A stretch of 6,266 nucleotides of DNA from Paracoccaceae bacterium (GCA_003447515.1 DLZA01000061.1:1-6266); one strand, 5' to 3'. Shown: positions 1 to 6,266, numbered from the stretch's first letter. A program made the numbers and translations. Notes: a model not told the origin generated them from the sequence alone.

Positions 1-74
1 ATACGGGGAATATATTCTAATACTGAACCACTCATACAACGATACCCATTTTTTGAAACTTTACCTTAGTTCGC
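1..74. other. Leader upstream of the hydratase operon; no firm promoter
   Basis: This stretch is AT-rich and shows no convincing gene. A frame from base 1 stays open to a TAG at 67-69, but its codons end mostly in A or T, unlike the C-rich third positions of the gene that follows, so I read it as noncoding. A TATATT at 11-16 matches the -10 consensus at five of six bases, but any -35 partner would lie outside the window. A TTGAAA at 53-58 has no -10 partner at a usable distance before the coding region. Confidence 0.35.
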
Positions 75-455
75 TTGCACGGCCAATCCAACTCCCATAA
101 CGTTGAAGTCATGACACATGAAACAATTCGCAGATGGCACGACATGGGCGGTCAAGCTGCAGATAAAATCGACTTAACCCAACACAACTTCGCGCTTTGG
201 GAAAAACGGGTGGACGCTCTTTTGGTCCTCACATCAGGCAAGGGTTATTTCACCGTAGACGGACTGCGTCGCGTACTTGAAGACATGGGCGAAGAAGCCT
301 TTGAAACTATGACCTATTACGAACGCTGGATTCAATCGATAAACCAAAATATGCTTGAGGCAGGTGCTTACTCCGTCGAAGAACTCTCCAACAAAATCGC
401 CGAAGTCACAGCTCGGGGAGAAACCTATGGCGAATGTTCAGGAGGTGGTGAATGA
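75..455 (+). CDS. Split nitrile hydratase beta chain, N-terminal half (ScnB-like)
   Basis: This 126-residue protein corresponds to the helical N-terminal half of the nitrile hydratase beta chain, which is a separate polypeptide (beta, ScnB) in thiocyanate hydrolase. Visible family marks are HDMGG at 22-26, WEKRV at 42-46, LRRVLEDMG around 64-72 and YYERW at 81-85. By alignment from memory, Arg65 or Arg66 sits where the family keeps an arginine that hydrogen-bonds the oxidised metal-ligand cysteines. The start is uncertain. TTG at 75 is chosen because codons 75-110 already have the C-rich third positions of the gene; ATG at 111 is the alternative and would give 114 residues. Neither has a clear Shine-Dalgarno site. 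The stop overlaps the next ATG by 4 bp. The protein should act in the cytoplasm in complex with the next two products. Family is secure; substrate is not. Confidence 0.85.
   Translation: MHGQSNSHNVEVMTHETIRRWHDMGGQAADKIDLTQHNFALWEKRVDALLVLTSGKGYFTVDGLRRVLEDMGEEAFETMTYYERWIQSINQNMLEAGAYSVEELSNKIAEVTARGETYGECSGGGE
440..445 (+). promoter_or_regulatory. Shine-Dalgarno site embedded in the end of the first gene
   Basis: A perfect AGGAGG lies 6 bases before the ATG at 452. It falls inside the last codons of the upstream gene, where it helps encode the Ser-Gly-Gly-Gly tail. With the ATGA stop/start overlap, this points to translational coupling and fixes the start of the second gene. Confidence 0.8.
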
Positions 456-727
456 CCAAAAAATTTGTTCGCGTCAAAGACTGGTTTCCACCCGGCCACG
501 TGCGTACCCCCTACTTTTTACGCGGAAAAATTGGAATGATTGAACGGCAACTTGGGGCTTTTGAAAACCCCGAACAAAGGGCCTATCGTCAAAAGGCGGA
601 TAAGCTCCAACTTCTACGTGTTCGTTTCACCATGGCAGAGATTTGGGGCAAGAACGCAGAAATACCTACAGACACCCTTGATGCGGAAATCTACGAACAT
701 TGGTTGGAGCCGATTGATGCCACATGA
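452..727 (+). CDS. Split nitrile hydratase beta chain, C-terminal SH3-like half (ScnA-like)
   Basis: This 91-residue protein matches the C-terminal SH3-like barrel of the nitrile hydratase beta chain, the equivalent of the separate alpha subunit (ScnA) of thiocyanate hydrolase. Conserved features are PPGH at 13-16, Arg18, YFLRGKIG at 21-28, RVRFTMAEIWG at 56-66 and a terminal YEHWLEP at 81-87. Arg24 of RGKIG is at the place of the second beta-chain arginine that contacts the claw-shaped metal centre (family knowledge). It is shorter than the Thiobacillus alpha subunit, which I recall as about 126 residues, because it lacks an N-terminal extension. The start is set by a perfect AGGAGG six bases upstream. 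It overlaps the preceding gene by 4 bp and the following gene by 11 bp. Some residues look closer to ordinary nitrile hydratases than to classical ScnA. Confidence 0.88.
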   Translation: MTKKFVRVKDWFPPGHVRTPYFLRGKIGMIERQLGAFENPEQRAYRQKADKLQLLRVRFTMAEIWGKNAEIPTDTLDAEIYEHWLEPIDAT

Positions 728-1355
728 CGACAATGATCACTTCTCTCCTTCGGGCCACCCGTACCAACCAGATCAGGATCATCCGTTAACCAAATGGCAA
801 GCCATGGAAATTGCTATGCGCGAGCTGATGGTCGAAAAAGGCATTCTAACCCGCAAAGAAATTACAGAAACAGTAGAAGCAATGGATAGTCGTTCCCCAG
901 CTGACGGCGCGAAAGTCGTTGCCCGTGCTTGGAGCGATTCAGATTACAAAGCACGCCTCCTAGCTGACGGCTCTGCCGCAATCAACGAAATGGGGTTTCA
1001 CGCTGATGCGATGAGGCTCGTTGTTTTGGAAAATACACCCACCGAACATAACGTGGTCGTTTGTACCCTATGTTCGTGTTACCCGCGTAACCTTCTCGGC
1101 TTGCCCCCCGATTGGTACAAACAACGAGCGTATCGCTCTCGAGTTGTAAAAAATCCGCGTGCGGTTCTATCTGAATTTGGCTTAATCCTGCCAGCAAAGA
1201 CGCGAGTCCGCGTCCATGACAGCACCGCTGATATGCGTTATCTTGTCCTACCTACCCGCCCCAAGGGGACGGATGGCATGAACGAAACCGCCCTCGCAAC
1301 TCTCGTAAATCGCGACTCCATGATTGGTGTTGCTCAGGCAAGCGATCCAAAATGA
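717..1355 (+). CDS. Cobalt-type nitrile hydratase alpha / thiocyanate hydrolase gamma (ScnC-like)
   Basis: This 212-residue protein is the metal-binding catalytic chain. Residues 115-124 read V-C-T-L-C-S-C-Y-P-R. Cys116, Cys119 and Cys121 with Ser120 form the claw that binds a low-spin metal through two backbone amides and post-translationally oxidised cysteines. Thr117 is the mark of cobalt-type members (Ser in iron-type). Arg124 replaces the Trp usual in nitrile hydratases and matches an arginine in thiocyanate hydrolase gamma. Downstream blocks LGLPPDWY (127-134), PRAVLSEFG (147-155), RPKGTDG (181-187) and RDSMIGVA (199-206) are typical of the whole family. The likely reaction is hydration of a C-N triple bond: thiocyanate to carbonyl sulfide and ammonia, or a nitrile to an amide. 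The N-terminus is His/Asp-rich. ATG 717 is chosen, with GGAG at 706-709; the frame is open back to 540, but that part overlaps the previous gene. The stop overlaps the transporter start. Confidence 0.92.
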   Translation: MPHDDNDHFSPSGHPYQPDQDHPLTKWQAMEIAMRELMVEKGILTRKEITETVEAMDSRSPADGAKVVARAWSDSDYKARLLADGSAAINEMGFHADAMRLVVLENTPTEHNVVVCTLCSCYPRNLLGLPPDWYKQRAYRSRVVKNPRAVLSEFGLILPAKTRVRVHDSTADMRYLVLPTRPKGTDGMNETALATLVNRDSMIGVAQASDPK

Positions 1356-2251
1356 CCACAGCATTGCGCTTTTTGAGTGGGTTCGGCCCGCTTACAAAAG
1401 GTACGCTGCTATTTTTGACCACGTTATTCTTGTTTTCTATCATGGACGGCATCGCCAAAGGGCTGACCGAACGCTACCATCCGTTACAGGTGGTCTGGGC
1501 ACGATATACCTCACAAACAGTTATTGCTTTTGTTGTCCTTTCCCCATTCGTCACTAGACTGCTGCGAACAAAACACATTGGTTTGCAGTTGATCCGCTCC
1601 GCCTTTCTGTTTGGCGCAACCATGTCGTTCTTCACCTCGCTTAAACATCTTCCTATCAGCTCAGCCACCGCTATCTTTGAAATTTCCCCATTATTCATCA
1701 CAATACTCGGCTTCTTTGTCCTCAAAGAAAAAGTTGGGCTGCGTCGCTGGATTGGTGTATTCTTTGGCCTGATTGGAGCAATGATCATCATCCGCCCTGG
1801 ATCTGAAGTCTTCTCATTTATCGCGCTCCTACCTGCGTTAGCCGCTTTTTGCTTTTCAGGCTACGCTATTTCAACACGATTTCTTGGTAAAGAAGAAAGC
1901 CCATGGACCAGCTTTCTTTACACAGCATTGATCGGCTGCATTGCCAGCTGCGTTATCGTTCCAGCAGTGTGGGAGACCCCGACCCTATCCGATGCTAGCT
2001 TTATGACATCCATGGGAATCGTAGGCGGCCTAGGCCACTATCTTTTGATCCGTGCCTTCACCATAACTGAAGCGTCCTACCTCGCACCATTTAGCTATGT
2101 CACATTGCTGTTTAACGGCCTCTGGGGATACATCTTTTTCTTTGAAGTTCCAGATTTCTATACAGTCCTTGGCGCACTAATCATCATCAGTGCAGGTGTC
2201 TATGTTTGGTATCGTGAAACTTTTTTAGCTAAAAAACCTCGTTTGGTTTAG
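1352..2251 (+). CDS. EamA/DMT-family ten-helix membrane transporter
   Basis: This 299-residue, very hydrophobic protein has the two-repeat layout of drug/metabolite transporters. The first EamA unit is about residues 17-148 and the second about 156-287, giving roughly ten membrane helices. The end of the first repeat carries the typical sequence around 104-149: SATAIFEISPLF, then a polar LKEKVGLRRW turn, then a helix ending IIIRPG. The C-terminal tail is basic (AKKPRLV), as expected for a cytoplasmic end. Its ATG overlaps the stop of the hydratase catalytic gene as ATGA, so it belongs to the same operon. Context suggests it moves the substrate or product of that enzyme across the inner membrane, but DMT members carry very diverse solutes and sequence alone gives neither solute nor direction. 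It is not the metallochaperone often found beside cobalt nitrile hydratases. Confidence 0.9.
   Translation: MTTALRFLSGFGPLTKGTLLFLTTLFLFSIMDGIAKGLTERYHPLQVVWARYTSQTVIAFVVLSPFVTRLLRTKHIGLQLIRSAFLFGATMSFFTSLKHLPISSATAIFEISPLFITILGFFVLKEKVGLRRWIGVFFGLIGAMIIIRPGSEVFSFIALLPALAAFCFSGYAISTRFLGKEESPWTSFLYTALIGCIASCVIVPAVWETPTLSDASFMTSMGIVGGLGHYLLIRAFTITEASYLAPFSYVTLLFNGLWGYIFFFEVPDFYTVLGALIIISAGVYVWYRETFLAKKPRLV
2229..2251 (-). terminator. Weak candidate terminator for acnA
   Basis: Read on the minus strand just past the acnA stop, CTAAACC and GGTTTTTTAG can pair around a six-base AAACGA loop. There are five contiguous pairs (two of them G-C) plus two more across a three-base bulge, with a run of six T. 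The stem is short and AT-rich and it lies inside the end of the convergent transporter gene, so the call is tentative. No matching hairpin plus T-tract was found for the plus-strand operon. Confidence 0.28.
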
Positions 2252-2266
2252 TCTCGACTCAACGCC

Positions 2267-4960
2267 CTAAGCTGCCTTAGCCAAATTGCGCAGCACGTAA
2301 TGCAAAACGCCCCCATTTTTGATGTAGTCGATCTCAACTTCTGTATCGATCCGACATTTCAACGTAATCTCTTTACTGTCACCGTTTTGATAAGTAATGG
2401 CACAAGACACATCTTGCAGCGGTTGAACATCTTCCAGCCCATAGATGGAAACGGTCTCTTCGCCCGTCAGGTTGAGCGTCTTTCGACTGTCATCACCCGT
2501 AAATTCAAACGGAACGACGCCCATACCAACAAGGTTAGAACGATGGATGCGTTCAAAGCTCTCTGCAACAACTGCTTTCACACCCAGCAGCGCCGTACCT
2601 TTTGCCGCCCAGTCACGTGACGAGCCAGCACCATATTGGACACCGCCAAAGATCACTAACGGCGTGCCCGCTGTTTTGTGTGCCATAGCTGCCTCATAGA
2701 TAGAGGTTTGCGCGCCATCTGGGCCCTTAGTGTACCCACCTTCAACACCATCCAGCATCTCGTTCTTGATGCGAATATTGGCGAATGTGCCACGCATCAT
2801 TACCTCATGGTTACCACGACGCGATCCGTAAGAGTTAAAATCTCGTAACGCCACTTGGTGATCCAACAGATATTTACCAGCCGGGCTTGACTGCGCGAAA
2901 GAGCCTGCAGGCGAGATATGGTCAGTCGTAATCATATCACCCAACAAAGCAAGTATTTTCGCACCTTCAACTGAATCAATCCTATCTGCAGGTTCAGCCG
3001 ACATTCCTTTAAAATATGGGGGGTTACGCACATAAGTTGAAGTAGCTGGCCAGTTATACGTCAGACTGTCTGTCGTAGCCACGCCCTGCCATTTCTCGTC
3101 GCCATCAAAGACAGACGCATACTTTTCAAGGAAGGCTTCACGCGTTACGGTTTTATCCACCAGATCGGCAATTTCCTGCGTGGAAGGCCAAATATCTTTC
3201 AGGTAAACATCATTGCCGTCATTATCCAATCCAATTACGTCTGTCGCAAGATTGATATCCAGGGTGCCCGCTAAAGCATAGGCTACAACCAGCGGTGGTG
3301 ACGCCAGATAGTTTGCTCGCACATCAGGGCTAATCCTTCCCTCAAAGTTACGATTGCCAGACAGAACAGCAGTAGCGACCAAATCACCCTCAGCAATGGC
3401 TGCCGACACCTCCTCTTGAATCGGACCAGAGTTACCAATACAAGTCGTGCAGCCATAACCCACAAGATTAAAACCAACCTTATCAAGGTCTTTCTGTAAA
3501 TCCGCTGCCTCAAGGTATGCGGAAACAACCTGCGAACCAGGCGCAAGCGATGTCTTCACCCAAGGCTTACGATCAAGGCCTAAGGCGGCAGCTTTACGTG
3601 CAACCAAGCCAGCACCGATCATAACATACGGATTCGATGTGTTCGTGCAGGATGTAATTGATGCTATCACAACCTTACCGCTCTCCATCGTATAATCTTC
3701 GCCAGCAACAGCAATTTCTCGTCCCATCGGGCGCCTGAAAGTCTCTTCCATCTCTTTTTTAAACGCCGTTTTAGCATCGTCCAAAGCCACAAAATCCTGC
3801 GGACGTTTAGGACCAGAGATGGCAGGCACAATCGTCCCTATATCAAGACTTAAAGTATCTGTATAAATGGGTGAATAATCTGCGTCACGCCATAGGCCAT
3901 TTTCCTTGGCATAAGCCTCCACTAATGCAATACGCGCTTCATCACGGCCAGTAGTACGCAGATAACGCAGTGTTTCACCATCAATAGGAAAAAAACCGCA
4001 AGTCGCACCATATTCGGGGGCCATATTAGCAATCGTCGCACGATCTGCTAAAGGCAATGAGTCAAGTCCTGCCCCATAGAATTCCACAAATTTGCCTACT
4101 ACACCTTTCTCGCGCAGCAATTCCACAACCTTCAATACCAAATCTGTACCAGTAGTACCTTCAACCATTCTACCCGTAAGTTCAAAGCCAATTACCTCTG
4201 GAATCAGCATAGAAATCGGTTGACCAAGCATTGCAGCCTCCGCCTCAATTCCACCAACACCCCAACCCAGAACAGCTGAGCCGTTGACCATTGTTGTGTG
4301 AGAATCCGTACCAACCAATGTGTCGGGGTAGGCAACTTCAATACCATTCTGATCCTTATCCGTCCAAACCGTTTGGCTCAAATACTCAAGATTAACTTGA
4401 TGACAAATTCCAGTACCAGGAGGAACCACCTTAAAGTTGTTAAACGCGTTCTGCCCCCACTTCAAAAAGGTATACCGCTCCATGTTGCGTTCGTATTCAC
4501 GGTCCACGTTCAATTGGAATGCACGCGGATTGCCAAACTCGTCAATCATAACCGAATGGTCGATGACCAGATCAACAGGATTTTGTGGGTTAATCTGTTC
4601 AGCATCACCGCCTAAATCCACAATTGCATCGCGCATGGCCGCCAAATCAACCACGGCTGGAACCCCTGTAAAATCCTGTAACAAAACACGGGCAGGACGA
4701 TAGGCTATTTCACGCGGGTTGTTGCCACCATTAGCACCCCACTCCGCAAACGCCTTAATGTCATCGATAGAAACTGTACGACCACCATCTTCAAACCGTA
4801 GCATATTCTCTAACACTACCTTCAAAGATGCTGGTAACTTGGTAAAATCTCCAAGGCCCGCCTCTGTCGCAGCCGCAATGGAATAGAAATCAACAGAAGC
4901 GCCACCGGCGCTGATTGTCTTACGAGTTTTGCTGGTGTCTGTACCGACTTGTACGGTCAT
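2267..4960 (-). CDS. acnA: Aconitate hydratase A
   Basis: This 897-residue protein is a complete aconitase of the AcnA/IRP1 type, interconverting citrate and isocitrate via cis-aconitate in the cytoplasmic TCA cycle. Three cysteines for the [4Fe-4S] cluster are visible: Cys438 in [11 protein letters not shown], and Cys504 and Cys507 in [13 protein letters not shown]. Upstream, [12 protein letters not shown] (217-227) and [13 protein letters not shown] (232-244) are family blocks. The C-terminal swivel domain has [20 protein letters not shown] (709-728) and [13 protein letters not shown] (776-788), which holds the catalytic serine (probably Ser780) and substrate-binding Arg782, then [15 protein letters not shown]. 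Length is normal for the family and no frameshift is seen. The ATG is preceded by GGAG six bases upstream. The gene is convergent with the hydratase operon and lies 100 bp downstream of the LysR gene on the same strand, with its own likely promoter and operator. Confidence 0.98.
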   Translation of the reverse strand: MTVQVGTDTSKTRKTISAGGASVDFYSIAAATEAGLGDFTKLPASLKVVLENMLRFEDGGRTVSIDDIKAFAEWGANGGNNPREIAYRPARVLLQDFTGVPAVVDLAAMRDAIVDLGGDAEQINPQNPVDLVIDHSVMIDEFGNPRAFQLNVDREYERNMERYTFLKWGQNAFNNFKVVPPGTGICHQVNLEYLSQTVWTDKDQNGIEVAYPDTLVGTDSHTTMVNGSAVLGWGVGGIEAEAAMLGQPISMLIPEVIGFELTGRMVEGTTGTDLVLKVVELLREKGVVGKFVEFYGAGLDSLPLADRATIANMAPEYGATCGFFPIDGETLRYLRTTGRDEARIALVEAYAKENGLWRDADYSPIYTDTLSLDIGTIVPAISGPKRPQDFVALDDAKTAFKKEMEETFRRPMGREIAVAGEDYTMESGKVVIASITSCTNTSNPYVMIGAGLVARKAAALGLDRKPWVKTSLAPGSQVVSAYLEAADLQKDLDKVGFNLVGYGCTTCIGNSGPIQEEVSAAIAEGDLVATAVLSGNRNFEGRISPDVRANYLASPPLVVAYALAGTLDINLATDVIGLDNDGNDVYLKDIWPSTQEIADLVDKTVTREAFLEKYASVFDGDEKWQGVATTDSLTYNWPATSTYVRNPPYFKGMSAEPADRIDSVEGAKILALLGDMITTDHISPAGSFAQSSPAGKYLLDHQVALRDFNSYGSRRGNHEVMMRGTFANIRIKNEMLDGVEGGYTKGPDGAQTSIYEAAMAHKTAGTPLVIFGGVQYGAGSSRDWAAKGTALLGVKAVVAESFERIHRSNLVGMGVVPFEFTGDDSRKTLNLTGEETVSIYGLEDVQPLQDVSCAITYQNGDSKEITLKCRIDTEVEIDYIKNGGVLHYVLRNLAKAA

Positions 4961-4966
4961 ACTGTT

Positions 4967-5018
4967 CTCCGCTAAAAAATCTTAGTGCAATGTAAACGCG
5001 TAATGCACCATTTGACAA
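4967..5018 (-). promoter_or_regulatory. Predicted acnA promoter and ribosome binding site
   Basis: On the minus strand a -35 box TTGTCA (5013-5018; five of six bases match consensus) is followed after 18 bp by TACATT (4989-4994; four of six). This would start transcription near 4982 and leave a leader of about 22 bases holding GGAG (4967-4970) before the acnA ATG. A loose dyad, GTGCA (4985-4989) and TGCAC (5004-5008), brackets the -10 box. Promoter calls by eye are fallible in AT-rich DNA; the position in the gap before acnA is the main support. Confidence 0.5.
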
Positions 5019-5034
5019 AGCCCCGCAAGTCTTA

Positions 5035-5054
5035 TTGTATACAATTGTGTACAG
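5035..5054. promoter_or_regulatory. Tandem GntR/FadR-type operator candidate upstream of acnA
   Basis: TTGTATACAA at 5035-5044 is a perfect ten-base palindrome and fits the tNGTnnACNa pattern bound by FadR-subfamily GntR regulators. TTGTGTACAG follows directly at 5045-5054 and fits the same core. Together, bases 5036-5053 also form an 18-base dyad, TGTA-y-ACAATTGT-r-TACA, with a single mismatched pair. The site lies about 53-72 bases upstream of the predicted acnA start, a position that favours activation or an upstream-bound repressor. No GntR gene is in the window, and the form differs from a LysR box. Confidence 0.5.
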
Positions 5055-5060
5055 AGATTT

Positions 5061-6020
5061 TTAGGCAAACACACGTCCTGTGCTCCATGCCTCCAAAGTT
5101 GTCATTTCAGCCTTGATCCACTCCCTGAATACTCGCACATTACGTTCTTTTTCTACACCAATGGGACAGACCAACCTATAACGTAAATTTCGACGCAGGC
5201 TTTGCTTAAGTGGCATAACCAATTGTCCCGCTTCCAACAAATGTTGCGCCAACGATATGCGCCCAAGCACAACTCCATCTCCGTTCACACCATAAGTCAA
5301 AGAAGAGTCGGGCGTCGTGAACACTGGCCCATCTGTGTTCTTTTCCACTCCATATAATTCACACCAAGTGTCCCAACGCTCATAATCGTGCAACTGCCCC
5401 CCACTGTCCTGGCCTACCATCGGAAACTTTGCAACATCAGCAGGCACTTGTATCTGTTCTGCCAAGTGAGGCGAAACCATTGGTGTCACCCAATCCACAA
5501 ATAAATCCTCGCTAAAATAACCCTCATCATCACCCGCACCAAAGCGTACAGCCAAGTCAATCTCGTCACGCTCAAAATTTAACATCCTCAGACTAGCCGT
5601 GAATCGCAGCTCAACCTCCGGATGAGTAGATACAAAGCCACCCATCCGCGGTGCAAGCCACCCTGCCATAAACGCAGGACCGGCCGTCACCGTTAGATGC
5701 TGCTTCTTCACCCTCCGAAGCGCAACCGACCATGCCAATTGTAAAGTTTCAAATCCGTCTGAAACTTTTGGAGAAAGCATCCGTCCAATATCGGTCAATA
5801 CTACACGTCGGTTCAATCGTAAAAAAACAGGAGCACCTAAATGTGCTTCCAACGATTTTATTTGCTGGCTTAGCGCGGCTGGCGTCACATGCAGCTCGGC
5901 TGCAGCATTGGAAAAACTCAGATGGCGAGCTGCAGCTTCAAACGCTTTCAAGGCGTTCAAAGGTGGTAACCTGTTGTTAAAATAAAGGCTCATGATAGTT
6001 AAGTAAACCTTAATCGTCAT
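5061..6020 (-). CDS. GcvA-type LysR-family transcriptional regulator
   Basis: This 319-residue protein is a DNA-binding regulator of the LysR family, closest in style to the GcvA subgroup. The winged helix-turn-helix covers about 18-77: RLPPLNALKAFEAAARHLSF, then AAAELHVTPAALSQQIKSLE, with LTDIGR closing the domain. A linker helix follows to about 105, then a periplasmic-binding-protein-like effector domain at about 109-305, with EIDLAVRFGAG at 153-163. Length is normal. ATG 6020 has a weak GAGA nine bases upstream. ATG 5993 would give 310 residues and a more typical short N-terminus but has only a distant AAGG, so the start is unresolved. The gene sits 100 bp upstream of acnA on the same strand and divergent from a small open frame. 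LysR proteins often control the divergent neighbour and themselves; a matching box lies in the gap. Effector and targets are unknown. Confidence 0.93.
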   Translation of the reverse strand: MTIKVYLTIMSLYFNNRLPPLNALKAFEAAARHLSFSNAAAELHVTPAALSQQIKSLEAHLGAPVFLRLNRRVVLTDIGRMLSPKVSDGFETLQLAWSVALRRVKKQHLTVTAGPAFMAGWLAPRMGGFVSTHPEVELRFTASLRMLNFERDEIDLAVRFGAGDDEGYFSEDLFVDWVTPMVSPHLAEQIQVPADVAKFPMVGQDSGGQLHDYERWDTWCELYGVEKNTDGPVFTTPDSSLTYGVNGDGVVLGRISLAQHLLEAGQLVMPLKQSLRRNLRYRLVCPIGVEKERNVRVFREWIKAEMTTLEAWSTGRVFA

Positions 6021-6047
6021 GAAATAAAGTCTCGTTTGTAAAAAATT

Positions 6048-6060
6048 TTATCAATGATAA
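6048..6060. promoter_or_regulatory. LysR-box candidate in the divergent gap
   Basis: TTATCA and TGATAA flank a single central base, forming a perfect dyad of the T-N11-A form that LysR regulators bind. It lies 28 bases upstream of the LysR start and 26 bases before the divergent small open frame. Its right arm overlaps a GATAAT (6056-6061) that could be the plus-strand -10 box, and the minus strand reads TAAAAT nearby, so binding could control both directions. The surrounding DNA is AT-rich, which raises the chance of coincidence. Confidence 0.45.
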
Positions 6061-6086
6061 TTAAAACATAAATAAAAAGCTAAGTT

Positions 6087-6266
6087 ATGGATTATCTGAT
6101 GAAAAATGAAATTACACAGGACGAAATGCACGCAGCACTTACACGAGCACATGAATTGCGTAGCTTAACATTCTTTTATGTATTAAAGGCGTGTTCAAGG
6201 CTACTAAAGTCTTACAAAACCCATCAGCTTAATAGGTGCATTTACAATCCGACCAAATTAAAACGT
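6087..6266 (+). CDS. Small hypothetical protein, cut by the window edge
   Basis: An open frame of at least 60 codons starts at ATG 6087 and has no stop before the window ends. I do not recognise the family. The visible product begins MDYLMKNEITQDEMHAALTR and continues with AHELRSLTFFYVLKACSRLL, which could form an amphipathic helix rich in Leu, Arg and Lys; the rest is basic, with two cysteines (36 and 51). No signal peptide or known motif is seen. An in-frame TAA lies directly upstream at 6081-6083. ATG 6099 and ATG 6126 are alternative starts, and none has a good Shine-Dalgarno site. It is divergent from the LysR gene, with a LysR-box candidate between them, so it may be a target of that regulator. 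An open frame of this length can occur by chance, hence moderate confidence. Confidence 0.4.
   Translation, partial: MDYLMKNEITQDEMHAALTRAHELRSLTFFYVLKACSRLLKSYKTHQLNRCIYNPTKLKR

Noticed and set aside
1..35. Possible start of a divergent minus-strand gene at 35
   Set aside because: Eleven codons before the window edge, no clear Shine-Dalgarno, nothing recognisable.
1..69. Possible C-terminal end of an upstream plus-strand gene
   Set aside because: Only 22 codons are visible, codon endings are AT-rich unlike the operon, and another frame is equally open, so there is no support for coding.
540..716. Upstream in-frame extension of the catalytic hydratase gene, to ATG 540
   Set aside because: These 59 codons overlap the conserved SH3-like beta half in another frame and have no family similarity; ATG 717 has a GGAG site and gives a normal alpha-chain length.
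2250..2280. Small palindromes AGTC-TC-GACT and CTAAG-CTGC-CTTAG in the convergent gap
   Set aside because: The first has a two-base loop and the second a five-base stem without a T-tract; neither makes a credible terminator.
2300..4703. Several plus-strand and other-frame open frames inside acnA
   Set aside because: They are shadows of a full-length, highly conserved aconitase and show no domain of their own.
5012..5041. Plus-strand TTGACA with a downstream AT-rich hexamer, resembling a promoter into the LysR gene antisense
   Set aside because: No good -10 at 16-18 bp spacing and no plus-strand gene downstream; the same bases fit the minus-strand acnA promoter.
1..6266. CRISPR arrays, insertion sequences, tRNA/rRNA genes, phage genes
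   Set aside because: No spaced direct repeats, transposase motifs, terminal inverted repeats or structural RNA signatures were seen.

Overview
The window looks like chromosomal DNA of an alphaproteobacterium. A Rhodobacterales (marine roseobacter-type) host is my best guess. The basis is the style of the aconitase and LysR proteins and the compact, overlapping gene layout; base composition looks roughly balanced, which is low for that group. This assignment is inference from protein character, not from a marker gene.

Left part (about 75-2251, plus strand): a tight four-gene operon. Three short genes encode a nitrile hydratase-family metalloenzyme whose beta chain is split into separate N-half and C-half polypeptides, followed by the alpha-type, metal-binding chain. 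This is the subunit plan of thiocyanate hydrolase (scnB-scnA-scnC order). The metal-binding chain has the cobalt-type motif VCTLCSC followed by YPR. Thiocyanate hydrolase also has Arg at that last position, where nitrile hydratases have Trp. The fourth gene is a ten-helix EamA/DMT-family transporter. Every junction overlaps (4, 11 and 4 bp), so the enzyme and transporter are very probably translated together. No metallochaperone/activator gene is present inside the window.

Middle part (2267-4960, minus strand): a full-length aconitate hydratase (acnA), convergent with the operon and separated from it by only 15 bp. Its upstream region (4961-5060) carries a plausible sigma70 promoter. Just upstream of the -35 box lies a striking near-palindrome that reads as two GntR/FadR-type operators exactly 10 bp apart.

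Right part (5061-6266): a GcvA-type LysR regulator on the minus strand, upstream of acnA. It is divergent from a small AT-rich open frame that runs off the window edge. The 66-bp divergent gap contains a perfect dyad of the T-N11-A LysR-box form.

No tRNA, rRNA, insertion sequence, CRISPR array or phage gene was seen. The most interesting item is the split-beta thiocyanate hydrolase/nitrile hydratase-like enzyme fused by translation coupling to a transporter; its substrate cannot be settled from sequence alone.
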